From positions 1 through 64,000 of the forward strand of contig JAHJKA010000055.1 in assembly GCA_018822545.1 (NCBI GenBank): 64,000 nucleotides of DNA, written 5' to 3'. Positions 16,507 to 25,704 of the stretch are shown here, piece by piece (positions within the stretch are counted from its first letter, which is position 1; each line of letters opens with the position of its first letter). The position numbers and the translations under genes were made by a program. The stretch is from Pseudomonadota bacterium. Lineage in GTDB: Bacteria > Desulfobacterota > Desulfobulbia > Desulfobulbales > SURF-16. A model generated the notes under the pieces. The model saw only the letters and a program-made list of their open reading frames with translations. It was not told the DNA's origin and made no database searches.

Positions 16507-18789
16507 ATGACGACTCAGAATAAAAACCTCGGATGTTTTTTATTATGCGCGCTCCTCCTGCTGACGATCTCTTGCAGCAACCAACAAGATAAAAAAATGG
16601 GCCACTACAAAAAAGGGCTGGAATATGTGACAGCAGATAACACCAAGGCTGCCATTCTGGAATTTCGTAATGCTGTCCAGATCGACCCCAAGTTTGCCGA
16701 TGCCCGCTATCAACTCGCCCTTGCCTATCTAAAAACAGGTGACGGCAAGCAGGCCTTCAAACAATTTGAGAGAGCCGCGAGCCTGGATCCTAAAAATACT
16801 GATGCCCTGCTCAAATCAGCAGAAATGTATTTTCTTGGCAAAGCGACCAAAGAAAGCCGGGAACGGATCGAGAAGTTATTGAAAATAGACCCCGAATTTT
16901 CGCAGGCCTATGCCCTTCTTGCCAACATTGAGTTAAGTGAACAGGAACTAAATAAAGCGCAAGATGCCATCAACAGGGCCTTACAAATCGACCCGAAACA
17001 ATGGCGCTATTATCTCATTCAATCGACTATTCTTTCAGCCCTCAAAGATTTTGATGGTGCCGTAAAAGCCAACCTCAAAGCCATTGACCTGGATACAAAC
17101 AATATCAGCGGACACATGGCCTTGGTAGGGCTCTATGCCAGTTGGAACAAGCTGGATGAGGCGGAAAAAACTCTCAAAAATATTATCTCCACCTTTCCAG
17201 ACCGCCCGGCGCCCTATGTTGAGCTGGCCAAGTTTTACATAAACACAGGCAAAAATGATGCGGCAGAAGAAACCATTAAAGAAGTCATAAACATAAAAAA
17301 AGACAGCGCTGATCTTCTCGTTGTTCTCGGCAACTTATATCACCAATCAAACAAGAACGATTTGGCCGAAGAGGCATATAACCAGGCCTTTAGAAAAAGC
17401 GACAAACCAGAGGACATTAAGGCTATTTTAGCAAACTTCCATTTTGAGACAGGCAGATACCCCCAGGCCCAGGAAGAAATTGATGAGGTTTTCAAGAGCA
17501 ATGCCGACCAATCTCTGGCCCAGCTCGTCAAGGCAAAACTGCTGCTACTTGCAGGAAAAAATACTGAAGCCCTGCCCATCATCGACAAAATCATTAAGGA
17601 TTTCCCGAAATGGGGTGAGGCCTATTATCTGAAAGGTCAGGCTCACCTGAACCGAGGAGAAACCCTGCTGTCATACAATGCCCTTGATCTGGCCCGGCAA
17701 TACGCACCAAACGACTCTAAAATTCGGACGCTCATCGCTTATCATCACTTTCTGAAACAAGATTTTCCTGAGGCCAAACAAGAAGCGGAACAGGCATTGC
17801 GTCTTCAGGGTAATAATTTCCGGGCGGCTATCATCTTGGGCAAATCGCTTCTCGGCATGGGTGAAACTGAAAAAGCCCTCCAGTTCTTTGAAACCATGGA
17901 GCAACAGGCCCCTACCAATCTTGAAATTCTGTACAACAAGGCCCTTTGCCAAATTGCCTCAAAGCAATTGATCAAAGCCACAGCGACCCTTGAAAAAACA
18001 TTATCCATCAACAAGGACTACAGCCCTGCCCTGGCAACCCTCACCGCTATATTGATTAAACAGAAAAGTTACTCCGCTGGCGTGGCACGGGTCAGACAAC
18101 AGATTGAGAAATCTCCAGACAACCCTAATCTCTTATTATTTCTGGCAAACCTGCTAAAAGGAGACAAAAATTCTCAGGACGAAGCCCTTGATCTCTTCAG
18201 GAAGGTGCAAAAGCTTGTGCCTGAGGCGCCAGAACCTTATCTCTTGGAAGCCCAACTCCTGGTAAAACTTGGAAAAACAGCAGATGCCATCAATGAGTAT
18301 CGCCTCTTACTGAACAAAGATCCTCATTTCACAGCAGGTCATATGGCACTTGGAGTTCTTCTGGAGGAGAATGGCGATCATCAGGGCGCCCAAGAATCTT
18401 ACAAAAAAGCCCTGTCAATTGATCCGAAATTTGCCCCGGCGGCAAACAACTTAGCGTGGTCCCTTGCTCAAGATGATGACGCCGACCTGGGTGAGGCCTT
18501 ACGGTTAGCGCTCCTGGCCAAAGAACAACTTCCAGAAGACCCGCTCATTACAGATACACTCGGCATGATCCATTACAAAAGGGGTTCCTTTAAACTCGCT
18601 TTGACCCAGTTCCTGTTTGCCGTGGAAAAGGCAACGGACAACCCAACCCTCCGCTACCATCTGGCATTGGCTCTTCACAGCGACGGCCAACATGAAAAGG
18701 CCAAACAAGAGCTTGAGAAATGTCTACAAATTAACAATGACTTCCCGGACCGGGACAATGCCAGAAAGCTTTTAGCTGAGATGGGTTAG
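16507..18789 (+). CDS. prsT: PrsT-like TPR lipoprotein of the XrtA/PEP-CTERM system
   Basis: 760 residues. The N-terminus is a lipoprotein-type signal (CFLLCALLLLTISCSN, lipidated Cys about residue 23). Almost all the rest is tandem tetratricopeptide repeats with the usual spacing (for example residues ~45-130, AKAAILEFRNAVQIDPKFADARYQLALAYL pattern broken into repeated units), so a long superhelical solenoid for protein contacts is expected in the periplasm or at the outer membrane. Size, lipobox and placement match PrsT, the TPR lipoprotein that occurs with exosortase-A loci. AGGTG precedes the ATG by six bases. The gene for a phosphatase follows after 20 bases. Confidence 0.88.
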   Translation: MTTQNKNLGCFLLCALLLLTISCSNQQDKKMGHYKKGLEYVTADNTKAAILEFRNAVQIDPKFADARYQLALAYLKTGDGKQAFKQFERAASLDPKNTDALLKSAEMYFLGKATKESRERIEKLLKIDPEFSQAYALLANIELSEQELNKAQDAINRALQIDPKQWRYYLIQSTILSALKDFDGAVKANLKAIDLDTNNISGHMALVGLYASWNKLDEAEKTLKNIISTFPDRPAPYVELAKFYINTGKNDAAEETIKEVINIKKDSADLLVVLGNLYHQSNKNDLAEEAYNQAFRKSDKPEDIKAILANFHFETGRYPQAQEEIDEVFKSNADQSLAQLVKAKLLLLAGKNTEALPIIDKIIKDFPKWGEAYYLKGQAHLNRGETLLSYNALDLARQYAPNDSKIRTLIAYHHFLKQDFPEAKQEAEQALRLQGNNFRAAIILGKSLLGMGETEKALQFFETMEQQAPTNLEILYNKALCQIASKQLIKATATLEKTLSINKDYSPALATLTAILIKQKSYSAGVARVRQQIEKSPDNPNLLLFLANLLKGDKNSQDEALDLFRKVQKLVPEAPEPYLLEAQLLVKLGKTADAINEYRLLLNKDPHFTAGHMALGVLLEENGDHQGAQESYKKALSIDPKFAPAANNLAWSLAQDDDADLGEALRLALLAKEQLPEDPLITDTLGMIHYKRGSFKLALTQFLFAVEKATDNPTLRYHLALALHSDGQHEKAKQELEKCLQINNDFPDRDNARKLLAEMG

Positions 18790-18809
18790 AAAGGTCACAA
18801 CCTCTTGAG

Positions 18810-19472
18810 ATGGAACGGACATTTGTCATAGCTGACATACATGGATGTCACCTCCCATTCCTTCATCTTTTAGAAAAGATGGATCTCCACCCTGATCGCG
18901 ACCGTCTTGTCTTTCTTGGCGATTATGTCAACAGGGGGCCTCACAGCAAAGAACTTCTCTCTGAGCTTATTGATCTCAAAAGAAAGATGCCTCACATTAT
19001 CTTTCTCAAAGGGAATCATGAGGTAATGCTTCTTGACTATTTGAAAGGTCAAAACAAAGAACTTTTTCTTTCGGCAGGGGGCCTCGAAACGATCAAGAGC
19101 TATGATGCCGACATTACCGATCACACCTCACTTGCAGCAAATTTGCCCGCGAGTCATCACCACTTCCTGAAGAATCTTCTGCCCTACTGGGAGGATGACA
19201 ACTTTATCTATGTCCATGCAGGACTTGAACCAGACAAGCACATGAGCCAACAACGGCCGCAATGGTTATACTGGGCTGAGAGAGAGAAATTCATCCACAC
19301 GACCTATTCTCTGTCAAAGAGAATTATATTCGGACATTTTGAGCAACAAGAGCCCTTAATTATGTCTGACAAAATCGGCATTGACTGTGGCGCTGTTTAT
19401 GGCGGTTTTCTAACCTGTCTCATCCTCCCGGACTTACAATTTCTAAAGGTTACATCTCCACGATATTGGTAG
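18810..19472 (+). CDS. PPP-family serine/threonine phosphatase-like metallophosphoesterase
   Basis: 220 residues. Metal-binding motifs of the PPP/ApaH family in order: DIHGC (residues 8-12), GDYVNRGPHS (about 37-46), LKGNHEVM (about 67-74), and a C-terminal VHAGLEPD and FGHFE. The second motif has Asn where many members have Asp (GDxVDRG), a substitution also common in bacterial relatives. Likely hydrolyses phosphoprotein or nucleotide phosphates in the cytosol. It follows prsT closely and probably shares its transcript. Its last 23 bases overlap the tail of the converging GGDEF gene. It might act on BY-kinase phosphotyrosine or other signals; that is speculation. Confidence 0.85.
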   Translation: MERTFVIADIHGCHLPFLHLLEKMDLHPDRDRLVFLGDYVNRGPHSKELLSELIDLKRKMPHIIFLKGNHEVMLLDYLKGQNKELFLSAGGLETIKSYDADITDHTSLAANLPASHHHFLKNLLPYWEDDNFIYVHAGLEPDKHMSQQRPQWLYWAEREKFIHTTYSLSKRIIFGHFEQQEPLIMSDKIGIDCGAVYGGFLTCLILPDLQFLKVTSPRYW

Positions 19473-20667
19473 AATCCATCGACGCCCGTTCTGTAGAATT
19501 TCCTTTACCTTTAGGCTTTCTTCGCATCAAAAAGCTTGAGATTTCTTCCTTGGCAGCCTTTTCCAATTTCTTAAAGGAGATGACCATACCGACATCATAC
19601 CTTCCCTTTTTTGTAGCCCCTACCCGGACAACAGAACCAATAAGAAAAAGGGGCTCCGTGTTCATAATGGGAATACTTACTTCGATGTTTGCCCCCACAT
19701 CAAGCTGATTTCCTGTCTCAAACAACATGCCACCCATGGAAATATTCTTACTGGCACCATGAATGAGAGCGCCAGGATCAAACCCGATTTCTTTAATCTT
19801 AATTGCCCGGACGAGTCTACTGCGTGAACAAGATCGTTGTTTTTTCTCGGCAAAGAGAGCGATATTATTTTTACCCATCGCTTTTGCGCGATAAAGAGCT
19901 TTATCGGCCATGCTAAGCAAGGCATAGCCATCATGGGCATCAGCAGGAAAGGAGGCAATTCCCCCACTCATAGTGAGAGACCGTGTTATCCCGTCAACTT
20001 TGATACTTAAGCCCTCAACTTTTTCTCGAATCCTTTCGGCAAGCACCAAAGCATTTTTCTCGCTGGTATTAGGCATAACAACGACCAATTCCTCTCCGCC
20101 ATAGCGTATGGCCACATCATCCGTCCGGGATTCTTCCCGGATAACATTAGCTATACTCGCCAGAGCATTGTCTCCAGCTTGATGCCCGAAGGTATCATTG
20201 AAAAATTTAAAGTCATCAACATCTATAAACAAAACAGCAAGCTCAGTATTATGTCGTTTTGCTTGGGCAAGATGACCGTTGAGGATTTCCCAAAGACATC
20301 CCCTGTTAAGAAGTCCGGTTAGATTATCATGGCGCGAGTCGCTCAATGCCTTCTCTAACACCTCAAACTCAACAATCTTTGGGTTCTTAAAAAAATGACC
20401 TGAGAGACTTAAATAGTCGGCAATGACCGTGAGCAGATCAACATCCCGCCCTAAGAAGGAGTACAAAGCCTCCCGGTGATCAACGATATCAAACCAAATT
20501 TTCCGAGCCTCGTCAGGAGGCATGTTAAGGTCAGTCAACATCTTAATGACTGCTTGACAAACTCCATCTCCTTCATTTTCGATAAGGGAATTGATCTCTT
20601 CGATGAATTTTTTATCATCCGGTGAAGTGATTTTACTGTTCAAAACAGTGGTCATTAATAATTCCAT
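19450..20667 (-). CDS. Diguanylate cyclase with C-terminal PilZ domain (GGDEF-PilZ)
   Basis: 405 residues. An N-terminal helical region (1-110) without a recognised domain; GGDEF domain about 112-275 with the active-site loop GGEEL (190-194) and an inhibitory I-site RTDD (181-184) exactly five residues ahead of it, so feedback-inhibited c-di-GMP synthesis is expected. A PilZ domain follows (about 278-390) with RxxxR (278-282) and NxSxxG (308-313), the c-di-GMP-binding residues. No membrane segment, so cytosolic. The protein both makes and senses c-di-GMP. GGGAG precedes the ATG. Upstream at 20927-20942 is a strong sigma-54-like box and at 21042-21057 a palindromic motif copy. Confidence 0.9.
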   Translation of the reverse strand: MELLMTTVLNSKITSPDDKKFIEEINSLIENEGDGVCQAVIKMLTDLNMPPDEARKIWFDIVDHREALYSFLGRDVDLLTVIADYLSLSGHFFKNPKIVEFEVLEKALSDSRHDNLTGLLNRGCLWEILNGHLAQAKRHNTELAVLFIDVDDFKFFNDTFGHQAGDNALASIANVIREESRTDDVAIRYGGEELVVVMPNTSEKNALVLAERIREKVEGLSIKVDGITRSLTMSGGIASFPADAHDGYALLSMADKALYRAKAMGKNNIALFAEKKQRSCSRSRLVRAIKIKEIGFDPGALIHGASKNISMGGMLFETGNQLDVGANIEVSIPIMNTEPLFLIGSVVRVGATKKGRYDVGMVISFKKLEKAAKEEISSFLMRRKPKGKGNSTERASMDSTNIVEM

Positions 20668-20926
20668 ATAACACTCCCATTCTGATACTTATTGGCACTA
20701 CACAATTGATACCTCACCCACTCAAACTTTTACATTTTTCATTCAGAGCTTTAGACAGACATGATTCTACAATAAATGTTCAAAGTATTCATTGGATAGG
20801 CAATTGGCAGCATCTCACTTGTAAACACTTTCCCCACCTTCATCTTCAAAAAGAGCATGCCTGCTGCACCAAAGAAACTTAAACGCCACAGCCACCCCAA
20901 TTCCCAAGGCCGATCAACATCAAAAT

Positions 20927-20942
20927 AGCAATATCCAGGCCA
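20927..20942 (-). promoter_or_regulatory. Candidate sigma-54 box for the GGDEF-PilZ gene
   Basis: Minus strand TGGCCTGGATATTGCT: TGGC, GG-N10-GC spacing, exact TTGC plus final T. Among the closest of the boxes to the sigma-54 consensus in this window. The palindromic motif lies about 106 bases upstream. Confidence 0.6.
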
Positions 20943-21041
20943 CCGAGGCCTTAATTCAAAACAAACAAATATTACGAGCTGTTAGGAGTATGATCACCAA
21001 GATTGGATGGTCATTATTCATCGAGACCAAAACAACAATCC

Positions 21042-21057
21042 GTTTTTCCGGAAAAAC
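21042..21057. promoter_or_regulatory. Palindromic motif site GTTTTTCCGGAAAAAC
   Basis: A perfect 16-bp palindrome whose right half CCGGAAAAAC is the recurring CCGGAAAACAG element with one extra A. It is downstream of the XrtA ATPase gene but sits at the right distance to activate the box at 20927-20942. Confidence 0.5.
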
Positions 21058-21087
21058 AAGGGCTGATGAAAAGTTAGATTCAGGGAA

Positions 21088-22695
21088 TTACTCATTAGAA
21101 ACAGGTAGAATTATTTCCAACTCTACCCTGCGCATGCCCCCACCGGTTTGAGGGAATGATATTGCTTCTTCCGATGAAGATTCAGAGATAACGCCGAAAG
21201 TGGTAATTTGCGCCACATCAACACCTCTGCCTTCAAGAAAAGTCTTAACGATGTCCGCCCTGAACTTTGCCAGTTTTTTATTATAAAGGGGCGTCCCCGA
21301 TCTATCCGTGTACCCCCTGATAACAATCCGGCCGCCATCAATATTCATAAAACGCTCCGAAAAAACCTTCAAGCCTTCGATATATTCAGGTGCAGGGGAG
21401 ATTGAATCTGATTGAAAATAAATTTGCATTTTTCTGTCAGAACTTGGCAGTGGAGAAATAGTCGATTTGGCTTTATTGGTCGGTTCACTGACGGTTGCAG
21501 GAGCGACGATTCCACCTTTATCAGAGGAAGATGATGGGTGAAGCACCTCACCTGGATCTTGATTTTCTTTCTGTCCTAATGCACTTAGGACAATGTGAGC
21601 CATTTCATTCCAGAGCCCCTGTTTTGCACCATTTTCACCAGAGGAATTAACTGAAGGGGGTACCGATGAAACCAATGGCGAGATGCTTGTTTCCTGAACG
21701 CTGACAGCACTCGAAGAATGCGTAGAAAGCATTCTTGCTAATTCATCAGAAAAAAACCACCCTAAACCCAGCAACATTATTGCCAGACCAAATAAAAGAT
21801 ATCTCTTTTGAAGGAACAATCGCCAGGGATAAGGATGTTGTTTTTTGTGATTAATTTCACGATGAACATCTTGCCTGGCAATGTCTGCTTGCAGTGATAT
21901 ATCAACCTCCGCACAACACTCCTTAACCGTTTTCCTCCCAATTGTTTTTTCCCCACGAACAAAACCTGTCAACAAACATCTATCGCAAAGGATATTGATC
22001 AGACGAGGATATCCATGGGTATATTTATATATTTCCTCAACAGCATCCTTCTTAAAAATAGCCCCTTTGGCACCGGCCTTAAAAAGACGAAATTGAATAT
22101 ATTTAGCAACCTCACTGCAGGTTAACGGTTTAATATTATAACTAATTGTTATCCTTTGCCTGATGGCCTTATTTTCATCCTGCAAGAGAATATCATTAAA
22201 CTCATTTTGACCGACAAAGAAGATATTAATCAGTTTATTACCATCGACCTCAATATTAGAGAGACATCGGATATCTTCAAGAATGTTCTGCTTCGTTCGT
22301 TGAGCCTCATCAATAACCAGTAATACTTTCTTGCCACTATAATAATTTTTCTCAAGAAACCTCCTGAAACTCTCAAGAAATTCGCCTTTTGTATCAAATC
22401 TATCCTGTACGCCAAAGGCATAGGCAATATAATTATACAATTCAAGGGTCGAAAGATCTGGATCCTGAATAGTAGCAATTAAGGTGTCACTCCCTTGCCC
22501 TTTAAGAAGTGCATTAATTAATGTAGTTTTGCCAGTGCCAACATCGCCAGTAAGAAGAAGAAAACTTTTATTACCAAGAACACCGTACTGTAAAATTGCC
22601 AGCGCCTCTTTATGCTTTTCCCCCAACCACAAAAATCTCGGATCCGTATTAATCTGAAACGGATTCTGGGTAAGGTGATAGAAATCTTCAAACAT
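21088..22695 (-). CDS. XrtA-associated AAA ATPase fused to an OmpA-like domain
   Basis: 535 residues. Cytosolic AAA domain of the ExeA/GspA type: MFEDFYHLTQNPFQINTDPR start, Walker A GDVGTGKTT (50-58), Walker B VLLVIDEAQ (124-132), typical of the exosortase-associated ATPase. A single membrane helix (about 299-315), a Ser/Thr/Pro-rich periplasmic linker (320-415), then a C-terminal OmpA/MotB domain (about 420-530) with IRGYTDRSGT and a conserved Asn/Arg-rich end, expected to bind peptidoglycan. The layout would let a cytosolic ATPase pull on or anchor to the cell wall, as ExeA does through a different peptidoglycan domain. ATG 22695 has GGAGG before it; the frame is open to 22740. Confidence 0.85.
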   Translation of the reverse strand: MFEDFYHLTQNPFQINTDPRFLWLGEKHKEALAILQYGVLGNKSFLLLTGDVGTGKTTLINALLKGQGSDTLIATIQDPDLSTLELYNYIAYAFGVQDRFDTKGEFLESFRRFLEKNYYSGKKVLLVIDEAQRTKQNILEDIRCLSNIEVDGNKLINIFFVGQNEFNDILLQDENKAIRQRITISYNIKPLTCSEVAKYIQFRLFKAGAKGAIFKKDAVEEIYKYTHGYPRLINILCDRCLLTGFVRGEKTIGRKTVKECCAEVDISLQADIARQDVHREINHKKQHPYPWRLFLQKRYLLFGLAIMLLGLGWFFSDELARMLSTHSSSAVSVQETSISPLVSSVPPSVNSSGENGAKQGLWNEMAHIVLSALGQKENQDPGEVLHPSSSSDKGGIVAPATVSEPTNKAKSTISPLPSSDRKMQIYFQSDSISPAPEYIEGLKVFSERFMNIDGGRIVIRGYTDRSGTPLYNKKLAKFRADIVKTFLEGRGVDVAQITTFGVISESSSEEAISFPQTGGGMRRVELEIILPVSNE

Positions 22696-23138
22696 ATTGA
22701 AGCCCCCTCCGATATGGCCCACAAAAAAGTTTGGCGCCAAAACAGCATCAAGAAAATTCAGTAACTACCACTTGTGCCGTTCATAGCATTCAAAAGCTCC
22801 ACCGTTGCTTATTGCCGGTTAGCAATATCCTATCATCATTAAATTCAACCTCTAAATCAAGAGCAACCTATTTCCACAAGCTTTCCAACCAGGAATCTTT
22901 CATAGTCTACACATACCCATCGCATCTTTCTCAACACAAAAAATCGTTACATTTCTGGCAAAATCTATGCACTTTGCATTAGGTCAGACTTATGTTAAGA
23001 AAATGTTCACGCTGATCTTAACTAAAAAAAATAGCCTTGCAGACCTGGCACATTATAGAATTTCTCTCCAAGGCCCCGTTTTCCTCAAGTTAACTTGAAG
23101 TCTTTTGCTGATAGAAACTGCAGAGGGAGCATATTGCC
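22696..23138. other. Divergent intergenic region between the ATPase and the CheY-like gene
   Basis: No gene. Contains a perfect 14-bp palindrome (23085-23098) and a GTTAAGA/TCTTAAC inverted repeat (22994-23022). There is a TGGCAC at 23046-23051 but no -12 partner. Confidence 0.5.
23085..23098. promoter_or_regulatory. Palindromic operator-like site TCAAGTTAACTTGA
   Basis: A perfect 14-bp palindrome 40 bases upstream of the response-regulator start codon. Its symmetry and place fit a dimeric regulator's site, but no binder is known. Confidence 0.4.
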
Positions 23139-23507
23139 ATGAAAAAAATATTAATAATTGATGATGAACCGCTCGTCAGAAATGTCTTAAAAACCATGCT
23201 TGAAAAGGCCGGCTACGAGGTCAAAGAGGCATCTAACGGCGACGACGGCATCCATCTCTTCCACACATTCTCTCCTCAGTTAATTATCACTGACATTGTC
23301 ATGCCGGTCAAAAACGGCATTGAAGTCATTATGGAAATCAGGGAAACGAATCCCACCGTCAAATTCATCGCAATTTCTGGGGGAGGCTATGTCCCCGCTG
23401 ACAAATACTTGACCCTTGCCAAAGCACTTGATGTCAGTATCTGCATGCTGAAACCTCTCGATTTCCAAGAACTTATCGCTGCCGTTAAAAACTTGATCGG
23501 TACTTGA
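23139..23507 (+). CDS. Single-domain response regulator (CheY-like)
   Basis: 122 residues. Receiver-domain residues are complete: the acidic pair DDE (8-10), phospho-acceptor Asp in IITDIVMPVKNG (about 49-60), and the conserved Lys in MLKPLDF (about 107). There is no output domain, so it must act by protein contact. GAGGGAG precedes the ATG. It is alone between divergent neighbours, so its kinase is not in view; placement beside the exosortase ATPase suggests a role in the same system, but that is inference. Confidence 0.9.
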   Translation: MKKILIIDDEPLVRNVLKTMLEKAGYEVKEASNGDDGIHLFHTFSPQLIITDIVMPVKNGIEVIMEIRETNPTVKFIAISGGGYVPADKYLTLAKALDVSICMLKPLDFQELIAAVKNLIGT

Positions 23508-23841
23508 AAAAAGCAACCCTTAGAAACTTTACTCCCTGCAATTTCCTTTCCCCAAATCCCCTATCCGTCATTTTAAAGGTACCAGGGATGAGTCATCCCA
23601 TTATCCTACTTATCCAACCTTAGCATCCCTTCAGGCAAACGAGGCCACCTCTCTCCCCTCGCCAATCATCTTTAAGAAGCCTTTTCTTAGAAACAAGGCC
23701 ATCCTAGAAAGAAATTGACTTTCTTGGAAGTTACTGCACAATAATCATTACTTGTTATCGGGTTCTATGACTCAATTTAAGAGTAGCCATGTCTTTTCTT
23801 CAAAGTAACTCTAGAACTTAAGCTCTTCACGAGGTGTACAA
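23508..23841. other. Intergenic region upstream of the UDP-sugar dehydrogenase
   Basis: No gene. It holds a dyad at 23585-23599 (GGGATGA G TCATCCC) and otherwise nothing recognised. Confidence 0.4.
23585..23599. promoter_or_regulatory. Dyad-symmetric site GGGATGAGTCATCCC
   Basis: Seven-base arms around a single central base. It may be an operator for the dehydrogenase gene or a short hairpin after the CheY-like gene (78 bases downstream of its stop). No T-run follows, so it is not a strong terminator. Confidence 0.35.
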
Positions 23842-25170
23842 ATGACATTGTCCTCTCTGGTGACTCTCCGTGGAAAAATAGACACCAATTCTTTCACCCT
23901 CGGCGTCATAGGCCTCGGCTATGTTGGTCTGCCTTTATGCCTAACATTTCTGCGCAAGGGCACCTCTGTTATAGGTTTCGACCTGGATTCCAGAAAGATC
24001 CAGCGTATCGAAAAAGGTGAAAGCTATATAAAACATATTCCATCTACCGAACTGGCCGAACATGTAAAAAGGGGCTCATTTACAGCAACCACAGACTTTG
24101 CTCAACTTAACAGACCAGATGCCCTTCTCATCTGCGTACCAACGCCCCTTACCAAGAATCGAGAGCCTGACCTCCAATATATCGAAGCCACCGGACGGGC
24201 CATTGCCCAAGCACTCCGCCCCGGTCAAATTATTGTTTTAGAAAGTACAACCTACCCCGGCACCACCGTCGAAATCCTCCAACCCATCCTTGAAGAAAGC
24301 GGTCTGAAGGCAGGCGTCGATTTTGCACTCGCCTTTTCCCCAGAACGCGAAGATCCCGGCAATCCCAAATTTGCCACCGCCAATATTGCCAAGGTGGTTG
24401 GTGGGATTGATGCATTGTCTTCTGAACTTGCTCAAAAGCTCTATAAAATAGCCCTGGAAACCGTGATTCCTGTGTCATCTACCCAAATCGCCGAGATGAC
24501 CAAACTCCTGGAAAATATCTTTCGGAGCGTTAACATTGCTCTGGTCAACGAGCTCAAGATCTTATGTCTACGGATGAACATCAGTGTCTGGGAGGTTATT
24601 GAAGCGGCCAGCACCAAACCCTTCGGCTTCATGCCTTTTTATCCAGGTCCAGGATTGGGAGGACACTGCATCCCCATCGACCCATTCTACCTCACCTCTA
24701 AAGCAAGGGAATTTGACATACCTACCCGCTTTATTGAACTCGCCGGTGAAATCAACTCCAACATGCCCTATTTTGTCGTGCAAAGAGTCATGGAGGCCTT
24801 AAACCAACACGGCAAATCTTTAAAAGGCGCGTCTCTTCTTCTTCTCGGGGCGGCCTATAAAAAGGATGTCGACGACGACAGGGAGTCCCCCACCTACAAG
24901 CTCCTTGATTTACTCTTAGAAAAAGGCGCCCATGTCGGTTACAACGATCCCCATATTCCGACACTTCGACCTGGACGTATGCATAGTTATAATTTAACCA
25001 GCACACCTCTCACTGCAGAAAATCTACGCGCAACTGATTGTGTCATCGTCGCCACAAACCATAGCGCCTATGACTACGATTTTATTCTTGAACATTCTAA
25101 GCTCATTGTTGATACGCGTAATGTCTTCACCGGCAAAAAAGGGGCGGCTGAAAAAGTTATTATGTCATAG
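23842..25170 (+). CDS. UDP-N-acetylglucosamine/hexose 6-dehydrogenase (WbpA-like)
   Basis: 442 residues. N-terminal NAD site GVIGLGYVGLP (21-31), ICVPTPLTKNREPDL and LAFSPEREDPGN signatures, then the catalytic Cys276 in GLGGHCIPIDP and a C-terminal UDP-binding domain with LLGAAYKKDVDDDRESP. The enzyme oxidises the C6 of a UDP-sugar to the uronic acid with two NAD. The pattern is closest to UDP-GlcNAc dehydrogenases (WbpA) rather than UDP-glucose ones. With the WbpP-like epimerase at 55034 it could supply UDP-GalNAcA or UDP-GlcNAcA for the EPS. GAGGTG lies before the ATG. It stands alone, unlinked to the main EPS operon. Confidence 0.88.
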   Translation: MTLSSLVTLRGKIDTNSFTLGVIGLGYVGLPLCLTFLRKGTSVIGFDLDSRKIQRIEKGESYIKHIPSTELAEHVKRGSFTATTDFAQLNRPDALLICVPTPLTKNREPDLQYIEATGRAIAQALRPGQIIVLESTTYPGTTVEILQPILEESGLKAGVDFALAFSPEREDPGNPKFATANIAKVVGGIDALSSELAQKLYKIALETVIPVSSTQIAEMTKLLENIFRSVNIALVNELKILCLRMNISVWEVIEAASTKPFGFMPFYPGPGLGGHCIPIDPFYLTSKAREFDIPTRFIELAGEINSNMPYFVVQRVMEALNQHGKSLKGASLLLLGAAYKKDVDDDRESPTYKLLDLLLEKGAHVGYNDPHIPTLRPGRMHSYNLTSTPLTAENLRATDCVIVATNHSAYDYDFILEHSKLIVDTRNVFTGKKGAAEKVIMS

Positions 25171-25523
25171 ACACAGCAACCCTTTCTTACGTTTGTGGTT
25201 GGTCAGACAAAGGAAAGAAGGAACACTCCCCATATTTCTATTGCACTTCAATCTCCGGCAATCAACAGCAAACCCTTGTCCACATCTTTATAATTTCTGC
25301 ACATCTCTACCTCTGATGTGTATTTGATATACATTCCTTGCCAATTACCAGACGAAATTTCAAGAGGGTTATCACTTACCTTCTTTGTAGTACGGGCCGG
25401 CACCGTTCATAATGATATTCAATTAAGAGGCTCCAGTGGCGTCAATGAATGCAACGGCAAGATCACGCCACAACCAAAACCTAACCCTTTTATATGCCAA
25501 CCAGGCAAGCCAATTCCAAGAAT

Positions 25524-25534
25524 CCGGAAAACAT
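25524..25534 (+). promoter_or_regulatory. Motif site CCGGAAAACAT
   Basis: Differs from the recurring CCGGAAAACAG only in the last base and shares the preceding AAT. It lies 98 bases before the sigma-54-like box. Confidence 0.55.
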
Positions 25535-25631
25535 ACCCGCATATCAGGAAAAAAATATTATTTCGAACTCCATCCCACGCCTTTCCACCGTTAACCCTCT
25601 GCAACAAAAGGTTTCTCAAGAAGTCTTCTGC

Positions 25632-25647
25632 AGGAATATTAATTGCA
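25632..25647 (+). promoter_or_regulatory. Candidate sigma-54 box for PEP-CTERM gene 2
   Basis: AGGAATATTAATTGCA: GG-N10-GC with exact TTGCA. Predicted transcription start near 25658, 47 bases before the GTG start. Confidence 0.5.
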
Positions 25648-25704
25648 TCTAAACTGGAATGATGCGTTAGGGGCAGGCAACAGAAAGTAAAACCAATACT
25701 CTTA

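Larger units (their letters stand above)
20668..21087. other. Regulatory intergenic region upstream of the GGDEF-PilZ gene
   Basis: No gene. It contains the sigma-54-like box (20927-20942) and the palindrome (21042-21057) described separately, plus a long leader of about 250 bases before the ATG at 20667. Confidence 0.6.
25171..25704. other. Intergenic region upstream of PEP-CTERM gene 2
   Basis: No supported gene; an open frame at 25318-25662 has no ribosome-binding site or recognisable product and overlaps the regulatory elements. Holds the motif site 25524-25534 and box 25632-25647. Confidence 0.55.

Noticed and set aside
23046-23051. TGGCAC resembling a -24 element before the CheY-like gene
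   Set aside because: There is no GC at the required distance for a -12 element.
25318-25662. Open frame of 114 codons in the gap before PEP-CTERM gene 2
   Set aside because: No ribosome-binding site; spans the candidate motif site and sigma-54 box.
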